64,000 bases of DNA, from NCBI GenBank assembly GCA_036154955.1, contig JAYZWL010000099.1, positions 12,315-76,314 of the forward strand, in the 5' to 3' direction. The notes beneath the pieces were generated by a model. That model was not told where the DNA came from, searched no databases, and was given only the letters and a program-made list of their open reading frames with translations. This document shows positions 1-9,288 of this stretch, in pieces (position 1 is the stretch's first letter; every line of letters starts with the position of its first letter). A program made the position numbers and the translations under genes. The stretch is from Albimonas sp036154955. Lineage in GTDB: Bacteria; Pseudomonadota; Alphaproteobacteria; Rhodobacterales; Rhodobacteraceae.

Positions 1-182
1 CGGCCGCGCTCTCCGCCCGGATCGCTTCCATCGCCGCCGCGCCCGGGGCCGCGGAGGCGCAGGCCCGCGCCGCCCGCGCCCGGCTGGTCGCGGAGTTCGG
101 GATGGAGGCGGGGATCGACGCGCTCGACGCCCGCCTGCGGGACGGATTGGGCGAGGCCGCGCCCGCCCCCGACCCGCGATGA
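1..182 (+). CDS. C-terminal fragment of an upstream gene, possibly a glycosyltransferase
   Basis: The frame is open from the window edge and ends at TGA 180-182, overlapping the ATG at 179 of the next gene. About 59 residues are visible: an alanine- and arginine-rich helical stretch, then a segment around LVAEFGMEAGIDALDARLRD. Such a helical tail is common at the end of GT-B glycosyltransferases, and the next gene is one, so a glycosyltransferase is plausible. No catalytic motif lies in the visible part, so the product is inferred from context only. Confidence 0.5.
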   Translation, partial: AALSARIASIAAAPGAAEAQARAARARLVAEFGMEAGIDALDARLRDGLGEAAPAPDPR

Positions 183-1315
183 CCGGCCCGGCGCCGATGT
201 CCGACGCGCGCCCCCGCATCGCCTTCCACGCGCCGATGAAACCGGCGGCGCATCCCACCCCCTCCGGCGACCGCCGCATCGCCCGGCTGACCCTTCAGGC
301 GCTGGAGGCGGCGGGCTTCGCGCCCGTCGTCGCCTCCGAGCTTCGCACGCTCGACATGGCGGGCGACCCGACCTGGCAGGCGGCGGTGGAGCATCGCGCC
401 CGGGCCGAGGCCGCGGCGCTGGCGGAGGCCTGGCGGGACGATCCGCCCGCGCTCTGGCTCACCTATCACAGCTACTGGAAGGCGCCGGACCTGCTGGGCC
501 CCAGGGTCTCGGCGGCGCTGGGCATCCCCTATGTCGTGACCGAGCCCATCGTCTCCCGCCGTCGCCGCGCCGGGCCCTGGGCCGGGTTCGCGGCGGCGGC
601 GGAGGCGGGGATGCGGGCGGCCGACCTGCTGCTGTGGTCCACGCCCCGCGACCGGCCGGGGCTGGACCTGCTGGAACATGACCGGCTGGCGGAACTGCCG
701 CCCTTCGTGGATCCGGGGCCGGAGCCTGCGCCGCGCGCGTCCGGCGGCCCGCTCCGCCTGCTGGTCGCGGCGATGATGCGGCCGGGGGACAAGGCGGCCT
801 CCTACGCGCGGCTGGCCGCGGCGCTCGCGGCCCTGCCCGCGGACGCCCCGGACTGGCGGCTGGAGATCCTGGGCGACGGCCCGGCGCGGGCGGAGGCGGA
901 GGCGATGTTCGCCCCCCTCGCGCCCCGCGTGGCCTTCCGCGGCGCGGTGAACGACCCGGCTGAGACCCGCGCGGCGATGGAGACGGCCGATCTCCTCCCC
1001 TGGCCCGGCGTCGGCGAGGGCTTCGGCATGGTCTATCTGGAGGCGCAGGCCGCCGCCCTGCCCTGCCTGGCCGAGAACCGCCCCGGCCCCGCCCATGTGC
1101 TGGTCCCCGAAGCCTCCGGCGGCCTGCCCCTGCCCGACCCCGACGCCCCGGGCGCCTATGCCGGGGCGCTCGCCGCCGCGCTCGCCGACCGAGCCGCGCT
1201 GGCCCGCGCCGGGGCGGCGGCCCGGGCCCATGTCATCGCCCGCCACGGGATCGACGCCGCGGCGGCCCGGCTGCGCGCCCTGCTGCTCCCCCTGATCGAA
1301 GGCCGCGGCCGATGA
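179..1315 (+). CDS. Glycosyltransferase family 4-like protein
   Basis: A 378-residue cytoplasmic or membrane-associated GT-B enzyme that would move a sugar from a nucleotide donor onto an unknown acceptor. The N-terminal domain starts with a beta strand (RIAFHAPM). The C-terminal Rossmann domain has LRLLVAAMM near residue 200 and the donor-binding helix EGFGMVYLEAQAAALP near residue 280, which is the EX7E signature of GT4 enzymes. Its start overlaps the previous stop (ATGA) and its own stop overlaps the next start in the same way, so the cluster is probably co-translated. A second possible start, M7, lies 18 bases downstream. The substrate cannot be told from sequence. Confidence 0.85.
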   Translation: MTGPAPMSDARPRIAFHAPMKPAAHPTPSGDRRIARLTLQALEAAGFAPVVASELRTLDMAGDPTWQAAVEHRARAEAAALAEAWRDDPPALWLTYHSYWKAPDLLGPRVSAALGIPYVVTEPIVSRRRRAGPWAGFAAAAEAGMRAADLLLWSTPRDRPGLDLLEHDRLAELPPFVDPGPEPAPRASGGPLRLLVAAMMRPGDKAASYARLAAALAALPADAPDWRLEILGDGPARAEAEAMFAPLAPRVAFRGAVNDPAETRAAMETADLLPWPGVGEGFGMVYLEAQAAALPCLAENRPGPAHVLVPEASGGLPLPDPDAPGAYAGALAAALADRAALARAGAAARAHVIARHGIDAAAARLRALLLPLIEGRGR

Positions 1316-1908
1316 CCGGAACTCCGACCTTCGAGATCGGCCTCCTGCGCCATTTCCCGACCGACTGGAACCGGGAGGGGCGGTTGCAGGGCCGCTCCGA
1401 CATCCCCCTCTCCGCCGCCTCGCGCGCCGAGATCGCCGGCCGCGCCCTGCCCGACCGCTGGCGCGGCCTGCCGGTGATCTGCTCGCCGCTCGGCCGGGCG
1501 ATGGAGACCGCCCGCGCGCTGGTCCCCGAGGCGGCGATCCGCACCGACGACCGCCTGATCGAGATGAGCTTCGGCGACTGGGAGGGGCGGATCGGCGCGG
1601 AGCTTCTCGCCGACCCCGCCTGCCCGTATCGCCCGGTGGAGGACTGGGGCTGGGACTTCCGCCCCCCCGGCGGCGAGACCCCGGCCGAGGTCGCCGCCCG
1701 CGCCGGCGCCGTGCTGGCCGGGCTTCCCGGCCCGGCGCTGGTGGTCTGCCATCGCGGGGTGATGCGCGCCCTGCTGGCCGTCGCCACCGGCTGGGCCTAT
1801 CGCGGCCCGGAGCCGTTCCGCATCAAGCGCGCGGCGGTGCATCCGGTGACGCTGCGCGCGGGCCGCCCGGTCGCCGTCGCGGCGCCCGAAAAGCTGGCCG
1901 CGCGATGA
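1312..1908 (+). CDS. Histidine phosphatase family protein
   Basis: A 198-residue protein of the phosphoglycerate-mutase-like (histidine phosphatase) superfamily. The catalytic strand is GLLRHFPTDWN, with Arg13 and the phospho-accepting His14; the usual RHG is RHF here. CSPLGRAMETAR supplies the second arginine, FGDWEGR the acidic residue, and VCHRGVMRALL the second histidine. It overlaps both neighbouring glycosyltransferase genes by four bases. A phosphatase between two sugar transferases suggests it dephosphorylates a sugar phosphate or polyprenyl-type intermediate in the same pathway; that is inference. The full catalytic set is present, so it should be active. Confidence 0.87.
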   Translation: MTGTPTFEIGLLRHFPTDWNREGRLQGRSDIPLSAASRAEIAGRALPDRWRGLPVICSPLGRAMETARALVPEAAIRTDDRLIEMSFGDWEGRIGAELLADPACPYRPVEDWGWDFRPPGGETPAEVAARAGAVLAGLPGPALVVCHRGVMRALLAVATGWAYRGPEPFRIKRAAVHPVTLRAGRPVAVAAPEKLAAR

Positions 1909-3035
1909 CCCGCGCCCGCCCGCGGATCGCCTTCCTGGTCACCCACCTGATGGGCTCCGGCCATCTGGTCCGCACCCTGGCGCTGGCCCGCGCGGCGACG
2001 CAGGCGGGGGCGGAGGCGCTGGTGATCTCGGGCGGCCGGCCGCTCGCTCATGTCGACGCCTCGGGCGTGGACCTGCGCCAGTTGCCGCCGCTCGCGTCGG
2101 ACGGGCTCGACTACCGCAACCTGCTGCGCGCCGACGGTCGCCCGGCGGAGCCGGCGGATCACGCCGCCCGCCGCGCCCTGATCGACGCGACCCTGCGCAA
2201 GGCCGCGCCCGACGCGCTGGTCTGCGAACTGCACCCGTTCGGCCGCCGGTCGCTCGCCGCCGAGTTCGAAACCGCGCTGGAGGCGGCGGGCCGCGCCCCC
2301 GCCTATGTCTCGATCCGCGACGTGCTGGAACCGCCCTCAAAGCCGAAACGCGTCGCCCGCACGCTGGCGGCGCTGGCTCCGTTCCGCGCGGTGCTGGTGC
2401 ATGGGGACCCGGATGCCATCCCGCTTTCGGCCAGCTGGCCGGGGCCCGATGGCGGGGCATCTCCCGACGCCGCCGCGCTGCCCCTGCGCTACACCGGCTA
2501 TGTCTGCGCCCCCCCGCCGCCGCCCTCGCCGGGCCCGGGCGCGGGCGAGGTGCTGGTCGCCACCGGCGGCGGCGCCATCGGACGGGCGTTGCTGGAGATG
2601 GCGGCGCGGGCCGCCGCCCTCTCCCCCCTGCGCTGGCGACTGCTGGTCGGGGGCGCGGATGCGCGGGCGGAGGCCGCGCGGCTCGCCGCGCTGGGCCCCG
2701 CGCAGGCCGAGCCCGCCCGTCCCGACTACCGGGCGATGCTGGGCCGGGCCGCGGTCTCGGTCAGCCTCGCGGGCTACAACACCGCGGTGGAGGCCGCGCT
2801 CTCGCCCACCCCCGCCCTGCTGGTCCCGATGGAGGAGGGCGGCGAGCAGGAGCAGCTTATCCGCGCCGAGGCCTTCGCCCGCCTCCCCGGCCTCGCCGCC
2901 GCCCGCATCGGCGCCCTGACGCCTCGGACGCTGGCCAAGCGGGTTCACGCGCTGGCCGAGGGCCCGCGCATCGCCGCGCCGCTCAGGGCCGACGGCGCGG
3001 CCGAAAGCGTCCGGCTGATCCTCGAAGACCTGTGA
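1905..3035 (+). CDS. Predicted glycosyltransferase, MurG/COG4671-like
   Basis: A 376-residue protein with the GT-B layout of MurG-like transferases. The N-terminus has THLMGSGHLVRTLALARA, the glycine-rich loop that closes over the acceptor. The C-terminal half has VLVATGGGAIGRALLE near residue 210, SLAGYNTAVEAAL near 285, and LLVPMEEGGEQEQLIRAE near 305, the donor-site region of this family. It is the last gene of a four-gene + strand run with four-base overlaps, and a hairpin follows five bases after the stop. The linkage to a histidine phosphatase and a GT4 enzyme recurs in Rhodobacteraceae from memory. Acceptor and sugar are unknown. Confidence 0.8.
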   Translation: MTRARPRIAFLVTHLMGSGHLVRTLALARAATQAGAEALVISGGRPLAHVDASGVDLRQLPPLASDGLDYRNLLRADGRPAEPADHAARRALIDATLRKAAPDALVCELHPFGRRSLAAEFETALEAAGRAPAYVSIRDVLEPPSKPKRVARTLAALAPFRAVLVHGDPDAIPLSASWPGPDGGASPDAAALPLRYTGYVCAPPPPPSPGPGAGEVLVATGGGAIGRALLEMAARAAALSPLRWRLLVGGADARAEAARLAALGPAQAEPARPDYRAMLGRAAVSVSLAGYNTAVEAALSPTPALLVPMEEGGEQEQLIRAEAFARLPGLAAARIGALTPRTLAKRVHALAEGPRIAAPLRADGAAESVRLILEDL

Positions 3036-3039
3036 GCCA

Positions 3040-3069
3040 GGCGCCCGGGCGATCCGCCGCGCGGGCGCC
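3040..3069. terminator. Hairpin between convergent genes
   Basis: GGCGCCCG (3040-3047) pairs perfectly with CGGGCGCC (3062-3069) around a 14-base loop. It lies between the + glycosyltransferase cluster and the - ABC permease and could stop transcription from both sides. There is no T tract. Confidence 0.5.
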
Positions 3070-3107
3070 CGGCCAAGGCTCCCGGGACGGCTCCCGCGCG
3101 GCCCGGC

Positions 3108-4325
3108 TCAGGAATAGGGGTCCAGCGCGTCCCGCAGCCCGTCGCCGAGGAAGTTGAAGGCCAGCACCACCAGGATGACGGGGATCATCGGGGCGAGCAG
3201 CCACGGGTAGATCTCCACCGCCGTCAGGTCGAGCGCGTCGTTGAGCATCAGCCCCCAGCTCACCGCCGGCGGGCGCAGGCCGAGGCCGAGCAGCGACAAA
3301 GCCGTCTCGCCCAGGATCATGGTCGGGATCGACAGCGTGGCCGAGGCGACCAGGTGGGACATGAAGTTCGGCATCATGTGGCTGGTCACGATCCGCCCCG
3401 TCGAGGCGCCCATAAGCTCGGCCGCGCGAACGTAATCCTCCTCGCGCAGCGCGAGGAACTTGGAGCGCACCGCCCGCGCCAGCCCCGGCCAGTCCAGCAG
3501 GCCGAGGATCACCGAGATCATGAAGAACACCGCCACCGGCCCCCAGTTGGCGGGGATGGCGGCGGACAGCGCCAGCCAGATCGGCAGTTCGGGCATGGAG
3601 CGGATGATCTCGATCGACCGCTGCACCGCCGCGTCCAGCCAGCCGCCGAAATAGCCGGCGAAGCCGCCGAGGAACATGCCGATGGCGAAGCTGATCGTCA
3701 CCCCGATCAGCCCCACGGTCAGCGACAGCTGCGCCCCGTGCAGCAGGCGGGAGAAGATGTCCCGTCCCAGCCGGTCCGCCCCGATCAGGTAGAGGTCCGC
3801 GCCCACCGGCGGGCAGACCAGGCGGAACGAGGTCTCGGCCAGCCCCAGAAAGCTCCACGGATCGCCGCAGGTCGTGACCCAGCGCACCGGCCGCGGGTCC
3901 GAGTAATCCGGCGTGAACTTGGGCTGGAAGGTCGACATGTCGATCTCGGACACCATCGGGTAGGTGACCAGCAGGCTCCCCGCCTCGAACCAGTCCAGCT
4001 CCTGCGGCGGGGCGTAGATCGCGTCGGTGTTGCGCGCCTGCGGGTGATAGGGCGCGAACAGCCCCACCACCGGCAGCGCGAGGTAGATCGCCAGCAGGAA
4101 CAGGCCCGAGATCGCCGCCAGCCGGTTGCGTTTGAACCGTCGCCAGATCAGCGCGGTGGTGGAGGCGTCGAGGTCCTTGCGGTCCAGCGCCTGCAGGTCC
4201 GCCTCCGCGTCCCAGGGCTCGTCCGAGACCCAGTGCCCGGGCCGGCGGCCCAAATCGCCCCCGGCCCCGCCCAGCGCATGCGGATCGCCCGCCTGCCGGT
4301 CGCCGTCGCCCGCCCCGCCGCTCAT
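3108..4325 (-). CDS. Peptide-type ABC transporter permease (DppC/OppC family)
   Basis: A 405-residue inner-membrane permease. A long cytoplasmic N-terminus (about 70 residues) leads to the first membrane helix (ISGLFLLAIYLALPVVGLF), then a periplasmic segment of about 100 residues, longer than in E. coli DppC. Five more helices follow, with the cytoplasmic EAA-like loop around DYVRAAELMGASTGRIV that docks on the ATPase. The DppC lead-in GADRLGRDIFSRLLHGAQ is clear. The start at 4325 was chosen because its ATG overlaps the stop of the upstream permease (ATGA); the frame stays open much farther upstream but only as a shadow. Last gene of the ATPase-binding protein-permease-permease operon. Confidence 0.92.
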   Translation of the reverse strand: MSGGAGDGDRQAGDPHALGGAGGDLGRRPGHWVSDEPWDAEADLQALDRKDLDASTTALIWRRFKRNRLAAISGLFLLAIYLALPVVGLFAPYHPQARNTDAIYAPPQELDWFEAGSLLVTYPMVSEIDMSTFQPKFTPDYSDPRPVRWVTTCGDPWSFLGLAETSFRLVCPPVGADLYLIGADRLGRDIFSRLLHGAQLSLTVGLIGVTISFAIGMFLGGFAGYFGGWLDAAVQRSIEIIRSMPELPIWLALSAAIPANWGPVAVFFMISVILGLLDWPGLARAVRSKFLALREEDYVRAAELMGASTGRIVTSHMMPNFMSHLVASATLSIPTMILGETALSLLGLGLRPPAVSWGLMLNDALDLTAVEIYPWLLAPMIPVILVVLAFNFLGDGLRDALDPYS

Positions 4326-5344
4326 CGCCGCCGCCCCGAGAAGCGGATCCGCGGATCCAGCACCGCCAGCAGCAGGTCCGACACCAGCATGCCGGCCAGC
4401 GTCAGCACCGAGACGAACAGCAGGATGAAGCCCGACAGGAAATAGTCCTGGCTGCGCAGGGCCGCGAGAAGGATCGGCCCGATGGTCTGAAGGCCCATGA
4501 CCAGCGACACCAGGACCGAGCCCGACACCAGGCTGGGCAGCAGGTTGCCGATATCGGCCACGAACGGGTTGAGCGCCATGCGCAGCGGATACTTCACCAC
4601 CGTGTTCACCCGGCTCACCCCCTTGGCCCTGGCGGTGACCACATAGGGCTTGCCCAGCTCGTCCAGCAGGTTGGCGCGCAGGCGGCGGACCATGGCGGCC
4701 ATGCCCGACGTGCCGATGACGATGATCGGCACGATCATGTGAACCAGGATGTCGCCCATCTTCTCGACGCTCATCGGCTGGTCGGCGTATCGCTTGTCCA
4801 TCAGGCCCCCGACCGGCAGCCCGAACCATTGCGCGCCCTTGTGGTAAAGGATCAGCGCCAGCAGGAAGTTCGGCGTGGCCAGCCCGATATAGCCCACGAA
4901 GGTCGCGAGGTAGTCGACCCAGGTGTTGGCCTTGACGGCGGCGATCGCGCCCAGCGGCAACGCCACCAGATAGACGAAGACGATGGCGAAGGCGTTGAGC
5001 GCGATGGTCATCCACAGCGCCTCGGCCACCACCTCCGACACCGGCTTGTCGAGCTCGAACGACCAGCCCAGATCGCCCTGGAGGATCCCCGAAAAGCCAT
5101 GCGGCCCCGGCCAGAACCCCATCCAGATCAGGTATTGCTCCCACATCGGACGGTCGAGCGCGTATTCCCGCATCAGGAACCGCGCCTTGGAGACCGACGC
5201 CGCCTCGCCCGAGGCCTGAAGCTGCTGGATCTGGTTGGTCAGCACGTCGCCCGGCGGCAGGTTCACGATCCAGAAGATCAGGATCGAGACCAGCAGCAGG
5301 GTCCAGAGCATCGTCCAGAACCGGCGGATCGCGTAGGCGGCCAT
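4322..5344 (-). CDS. Peptide-type ABC transporter permease (DppB/OppB family)
   Basis: A 340-residue inner-membrane permease forming the pore with the DppC-like partner. It begins with the family N-terminal helix (IRRFWTMLWTLLLVSILIFWIV), has a periplasmic part with RPMWEQYLIWM and GDLGWSF, and then five helices. The cytoplasmic coupling loop is VTARAKGVSRVNTVVKYPLR. The stop overlaps the start of the next permease. The upstream binding-protein gene ends 126 bases before this start. The unusually large partner proteins suggest a long peptide or oligosaccharide-like ligand rather than a dipeptide, but this cannot be settled by reading. Confidence 0.93.
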   Translation of the reverse strand: MAAYAIRRFWTMLWTLLLVSILIFWIVNLPPGDVLTNQIQQLQASGEAASVSKARFLMREYALDRPMWEQYLIWMGFWPGPHGFSGILQGDLGWSFELDKPVSEVVAEALWMTIALNAFAIVFVYLVALPLGAIAAVKANTWVDYLATFVGYIGLATPNFLLALILYHKGAQWFGLPVGGLMDKRYADQPMSVEKMGDILVHMIVPIIVIGTSGMAAMVRRLRANLLDELGKPYVVTARAKGVSRVNTVVKYPLRMALNPFVADIGNLLPSLVSGSVLVSLVMGLQTIGPILLAALRSQDYFLSGFILLFVSVLTLAGMLVSDLLLAVLDPRIRFSGRRR

Positions 5345-5470
5345 GGTCTCAGCGCCCCCCCGAGCCGGCGGCGGAAGGGACGGCGGGCGGGGCGACGGCC
5401 GCAGGCCGAGCGTCCGTCCCGGCGGCCCCCGCGAGGAGGAGGGCGAGAAGAGGGAGGCGGCGGGCGACGG

Positions 5471-7414
5471 TCACGGCTGGAAAAAGAACTCGTCCATGCG
5501 ATGCACGCCCATATGGGCGCCCGGATCCCAGGTCCAGATCGCCTGCTTGGGCACGTTGCGCAGCCGGTTGGACACGATGATCGGCTGCGGCGCGGAGGAG
5601 ATCAGCCCGATGGCGAAGACCTGGTCGGCGTGGATGTCCAGCATCTCGTTCCACGCGGCCGCGCGCCCCGCGTCGTCCCCGGCCTCCGACCAGGCCTTGT
5701 GCAGGTCCAGCAGGCGCTGCGCCTCCGGCAATTGCGGCGGCTCGCCGGCCTTGCCGCGGGTCTGGAAATACTGCCCCCACATCGGCCAGGAGAAATTGGC
5801 CTGGTCCACCGGGGCGAGATCGTCGGGCGGCGTCTCCGCCGTCGGGATGCCGTTGTTCCAGCCATACCAGACCGGCATCATCGCCGCGCCCTGATAGGCG
5901 GAGTTGCGCAGGATGTCCCGGTCGAGCGGGCGGAACACCAGCTTGATCCCCACCTCCCGCCAGCTTTCCGCGACCAGTTCCAGCGCGTCGGATTCCTCCG
6001 TCCGCTCCCCCGCCGTCTCCACCACGATCTCCAGCCGCTGGCCGTCGGGCAGAAGCCGCGTGCCGTCGCCGTCGCGCCGGTCGAGCCCCAGCGCGTCCAG
6101 CATGGCGGAGGCCTTGTCGGGGTCGTAGTCCGCCCAGGCGTGGGCGCGGGCGTCGGTGTAGAACGGGCTGCGCTCCAGCGGCGCCACCGCCCGCTCCTTC
6201 GCCAGCCCGTAAAAAAGCGACTTGTTGATCGCCTTGCGGTCGATGGCGAGCGACAGGGCCCGGCGGAACTCCACGTTGCGGAACAGGTCGCGGAACGCCG
6301 GCTCCTCGTAGTTCAGGTTGGGATAGAGCGCGATCTCCGACCCCGCGCCGTTCGACCACAGATAGGTCGCGTAGCCCCCCGTCGGCTCGCCCTTCTTGAG
6401 CACCGGCGCGTCCGAGAAGGTCAGCGAGCGCACCTGAAGGTCGCTCTCCCCCAGCGTGACCTTGGACGCGACGAGCCCGGCGGCCGCGATCTCCGTCTCC
6501 ACCTTGTCTGCGTAGGGAAGCTGCACGCCATGCGCGTCGACGCGATGGTAGAACGGGTTGCGGGTGAGGACGTAGCGCTGCCCGTTCGACTCCGACCGGT
6601 TCACCCAGGGCTGCAGGGTGGGCAGCTCCGGATTGTCGAAGTTGTACATGTTGTCCATCTTGTTGTGGAGCTGCGCCCAGTTGCGCGACTTGGTCTTGCG
6701 CATCATCTCGGCCAGCTTGTCCACGTCGGCGTATTTGGCGTGGTAGGTCTTCATGTAATGCGCCGGGCGGTAGATGAACGGCGGCCGCGCATCGGCCAGC
6801 GCCGGCAGGAAGCGCGGGTTCGGCGCGTCCCACTCGTAGCGGATCTCGGTCTCAGAAATCACCGTGACCTTCGCCGGCTTGCCGTCGACGATCATCAGCT
6901 CCGGCGGGCCGGAGGGGGCGAGTTCGGGGTTGTTCGCCACGTCCTCCCACCAGTAGCGCAGGTCCTCGGTGGTGAAGGGGGTTCCATCGGACCACTTGTG
7001 GCCCTTGCGCAGGTGGAAGGTGAAGCGCCGCCCCTCCTCCACCTCCACCGCCCGCAGGATGTCGGGGGCGAGCGCGTAGTCCTGGGTCCAGCCCACCAGC
7101 CGGGCGTAGCCGTAGACCACCATGTAGCGGATGTCGCGGGACCGGGTGAAGATGGTGCGGATCGTGCCGCCCTGCACGCCGAACTCGCGCCCCTTGGCCG
7201 CGAGGTCGACCACCAGCGGCTCTTCCGGCAGCCGCTGCGCCACGGCGGGAAGCGAGCCGTCGGCCACCGAGGCGGCGAGCGCCGGGCTTTCCTGCAACGC
7301 CAGTTCCGCCGCGGACCGGCCGGGGGCCAGCGCCGCGAGCGTCACGGCCAGCGCGGCCAGCGCGGCGCGAAGCAGCGGGCGGGTCGGAGGACGGAGGCGA
7401 GGAGTCGTCATCAT
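5471..7414 (-). CDS. ABC transporter substrate-binding protein, family 5
   Basis: A 647-residue periplasmic binding protein with a Sec signal peptide: basic start, then RALLRAALAALAVTLAALAP-type hydrophobic core and a likely cut near SAAE. The family-5 hallmark FHLRKGHKWSDGTPFTTEDLRYW lies near residue 135. At about 650 residues it is longer than typical DppA/OppA (about 540) and nearer the AgpA/YejA-like group, so the ligand could be an oligopeptide or an alpha-galactoside-type compound. ATG 7414 was chosen because it overlaps the ATPase stop (ATGA); a GTG three codons upstream is also open. Confidence 0.92.
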   Translation of the reverse strand: MMTTPRLRPPTRPLLRAALAALAVTLAALAPGRSAAELALQESPALAASVADGSLPAVAQRLPEEPLVVDLAAKGREFGVQGGTIRTIFTRSRDIRYMVVYGYARLVGWTQDYALAPDILRAVEVEEGRRFTFHLRKGHKWSDGTPFTTEDLRYWWEDVANNPELAPSGPPELMIVDGKPAKVTVISETEIRYEWDAPNPRFLPALADARPPFIYRPAHYMKTYHAKYADVDKLAEMMRKTKSRNWAQLHNKMDNMYNFDNPELPTLQPWVNRSESNGQRYVLTRNPFYHRVDAHGVQLPYADKVETEIAAAGLVASKVTLGESDLQVRSLTFSDAPVLKKGEPTGGYATYLWSNGAGSEIALYPNLNYEEPAFRDLFRNVEFRRALSLAIDRKAINKSLFYGLAKERAVAPLERSPFYTDARAHAWADYDPDKASAMLDALGLDRRDGDGTRLLPDGQRLEIVVETAGERTEESDALELVAESWREVGIKLVFRPLDRDILRNSAYQGAAMMPVWYGWNNGIPTAETPPDDLAPVDQANFSWPMWGQYFQTRGKAGEPPQLPEAQRLLDLHKAWSEAGDDAGRAAAWNEMLDIHADQVFAIGLISSAPQPIIVSNRLRNVPKQAIWTWDPGAHMGVHRMDEFFFQP

Positions 7415-9288
7415 GCGGCGCACCTTACGAAATGTCCGGGGGCGACTTCCACCAGTCCCGGAGCCCGGTCGCCGGAATAGGCGAAGGGCTCGGGCCAGGT
7501 CTCCGGCGCGCCCGCCCCCTGCGCCACCGCCGCCAGGTCCAGCCGCCGGCTGAGATCCGGCTCCGGCGAGGCGGCGATCAGGGCGCGGGTGTAGGGATGT
7601 TGCGGATTCTCGAACAGCAGCGTCGCGGGCCCCTGCTCCACGATCCGGCCGCGGCGCATCACCGCCACCCGGTCGGCGAGGTCGGCCACCACGGTCAGGT
7701 CATGGGAGATGAACAGGTAGCTCAGCCCCATCTCGTCGCGAAGCTCCTTGAGCAGCGCCAGCACCTGCGCCTGCACCGAGACGTCGAGCGCCGAGGTCGG
7801 CTCGTCGCAGACCAGAAGCTCCGGCTCCAGCATCAGCGCCCGGGCGATGGAGATGCGCTGCCGCTGCCCGCCCGAGAAGGCGTGGGGAAAGCGCGACAGG
7901 TGCTCGGGCGACAGCCCCACCTTGCGCATCATCTCCGCCGCCCGCTCCCGCCGGTCGCGGTCGCCGCCCTTGCGGTGGACGCGCAGCGGCTCGGTCAGGA
8001 TGTCCATCACCGCCATGCGGGGGCTGAGGCTGGCATAGGGGTCCTGGAACACGATCTGCACCCGGGACCGGAACGCCTTGAGGGCGGCGCCCGACAGCGC
8101 GGTCACGTCAAGCTCCCGCCCGTCGGCGCCCCGGTAGCCGACGACGGCGCCCTCGTCCGGCTCCTCCGCCCGCAGCATCAGCTTGGCGATGGTCGACTTG
8201 CCGGAGCCGCTTTCGCCGACCACCGCCAGCGTCTCGCCCCGGCCCACCGCCAGCTCCACGTCCTGCACCGCCTTGATCGCGGGCGGCGGCGCGCCGAAGC
8301 CCGAGCGGCGGCCCTCATAGGTCTTGGACAGGTTGCGCGCCCAGAAGATCGGGTCGGGCACGCCCCCCGAATGGACCGGCTTGCCCACCGGCAATTCCGG
8401 CGCCGCGGCGATCAGGGCGCGGGTGTAGCCGTGGCCGGGACGCTCCAGAATGTCGGCGGTCGAGCCGGTTTCCACCACCCGTCCCTTGCGCATCACCACC
8501 ACCCGGTCGGCCATGTTGGCGACGACGCCGAGGTCATGGGTCACCAGGATCACCGCGAGCCCCATCTCCGCCTGCAGCCGCTTGATCAGGTCGAGCACCT
8601 GCGCCTGGGTGGTGACGTCGAGCGCGGTGGTCGGCTCGTCCGCGATCATCAGGTCGGGGCCGCAGACCAGCGCCATGGCGATCATCGCCCGCTGGCGCAG
8701 CCCGCCCGACAGCTCGAACGGATAGGCGTCGAAGGCGCGGGCGGGGTCGGGGAAGCCGACCTGGTCGAAGATCTCCAGGCAGCGGTCGCGCACCGCGGCG
8801 CCGCGCAGGTCGGTGTGCAGGCGCACCGCCTCCGCCGTCTGGTCGCCGACGGTGTGCAGGGGGGAGAGGGAGCTCATCGGCTCCTGAAAGATCATCGAGA
8901 TCCGGCCGCCGCGGATCTTGCGCATCTCCGCCCGGCTCAGCGCCAGCAGGTCGCGCGGAGCGGCGCCGTCGCGGCCGGCGAACATCGCCGACCCGGCGGA
9001 GACGGAAGCCCCCTTGGGCAGGATGCGCAGCAGGGCCTTGCCCGACACGGTCTTGCCCGAACCGCTCTCGCCGACGATGGCCAGCGTCTCGCCGCGCATC
9101 AGGTGGAAGTCGACGCCGGAGACCACGTCGAGCCCGGCGGCCGCGTCGCCGAAGCGCACGCCCAGGCCGCGGACGTCGAGCAGCGGGGCGCCCGACGCCG
9201 CGGACGACGCAGGCGCCGCGGCCGACGGGGCGTCGCCCACGCGCCCGGGGGCGCGCGCCGCTGCCTGCGCGTCGCGGTCAGACGCCAT
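7411..9288 (-). CDS. Fused dual ABC transporter ATP-binding protein (DppD-DppF type)
   Basis: A 625-residue cytoplasmic ATPase with two complete ABC modules in one chain. Module 1 has Walker A GESGSGKT, signature ELSGGLRQR and Walker B LMIADEPTTALD. Module 2 has GESGSGKST, FSGGQRQR and LLVCDEPTSALD. The C-terminal tail after module 2 carries the oligopeptide-transporter ATPase extension. A low-complexity Ala/Pro/Ser stretch of about 35 residues precedes module 1. The start is MASDRD at 9288; the open frame upstream is arginine-rich shadow. It is the first gene of the operon, and fusion of the two ATPases is the arrangement seen in YejF and several alphaproteobacterial peptide importers. Confidence 0.95.
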   Translation of the reverse strand: MASDRDAQAAARAPGRVGDAPSAAAPASSAASGAPLLDVRGLGVRFGDAAAGLDVVSGVDFHLMRGETLAIVGESGSGKTVSGKALLRILPKGASVSAGSAMFAGRDGAAPRDLLALSRAEMRKIRGGRISMIFQEPMSSLSPLHTVGDQTAEAVRLHTDLRGAAVRDRCLEIFDQVGFPDPARAFDAYPFELSGGLRQRAMIAMALVCGPDLMIADEPTTALDVTTQAQVLDLIKRLQAEMGLAVILVTHDLGVVANMADRVVVMRKGRVVETGSTADILERPGHGYTRALIAAAPELPVGKPVHSGGVPDPIFWARNLSKTYEGRRSGFGAPPPAIKAVQDVELAVGRGETLAVVGESGSGKSTIAKLMLRAEEPDEGAVVGYRGADGRELDVTALSGAALKAFRSRVQIVFQDPYASLSPRMAVMDILTEPLRVHRKGGDRDRRERAAEMMRKVGLSPEHLSRFPHAFSGGQRQRISIARALMLEPELLVCDEPTSALDVSVQAQVLALLKELRDEMGLSYLFISHDLTVVADLADRVAVMRRGRIVEQGPATLLFENPQHPYTRALIAASPEPDLSRRLDLAAVAQGAGAPETWPEPFAYSGDRAPGLVEVAPGHFVRCAA

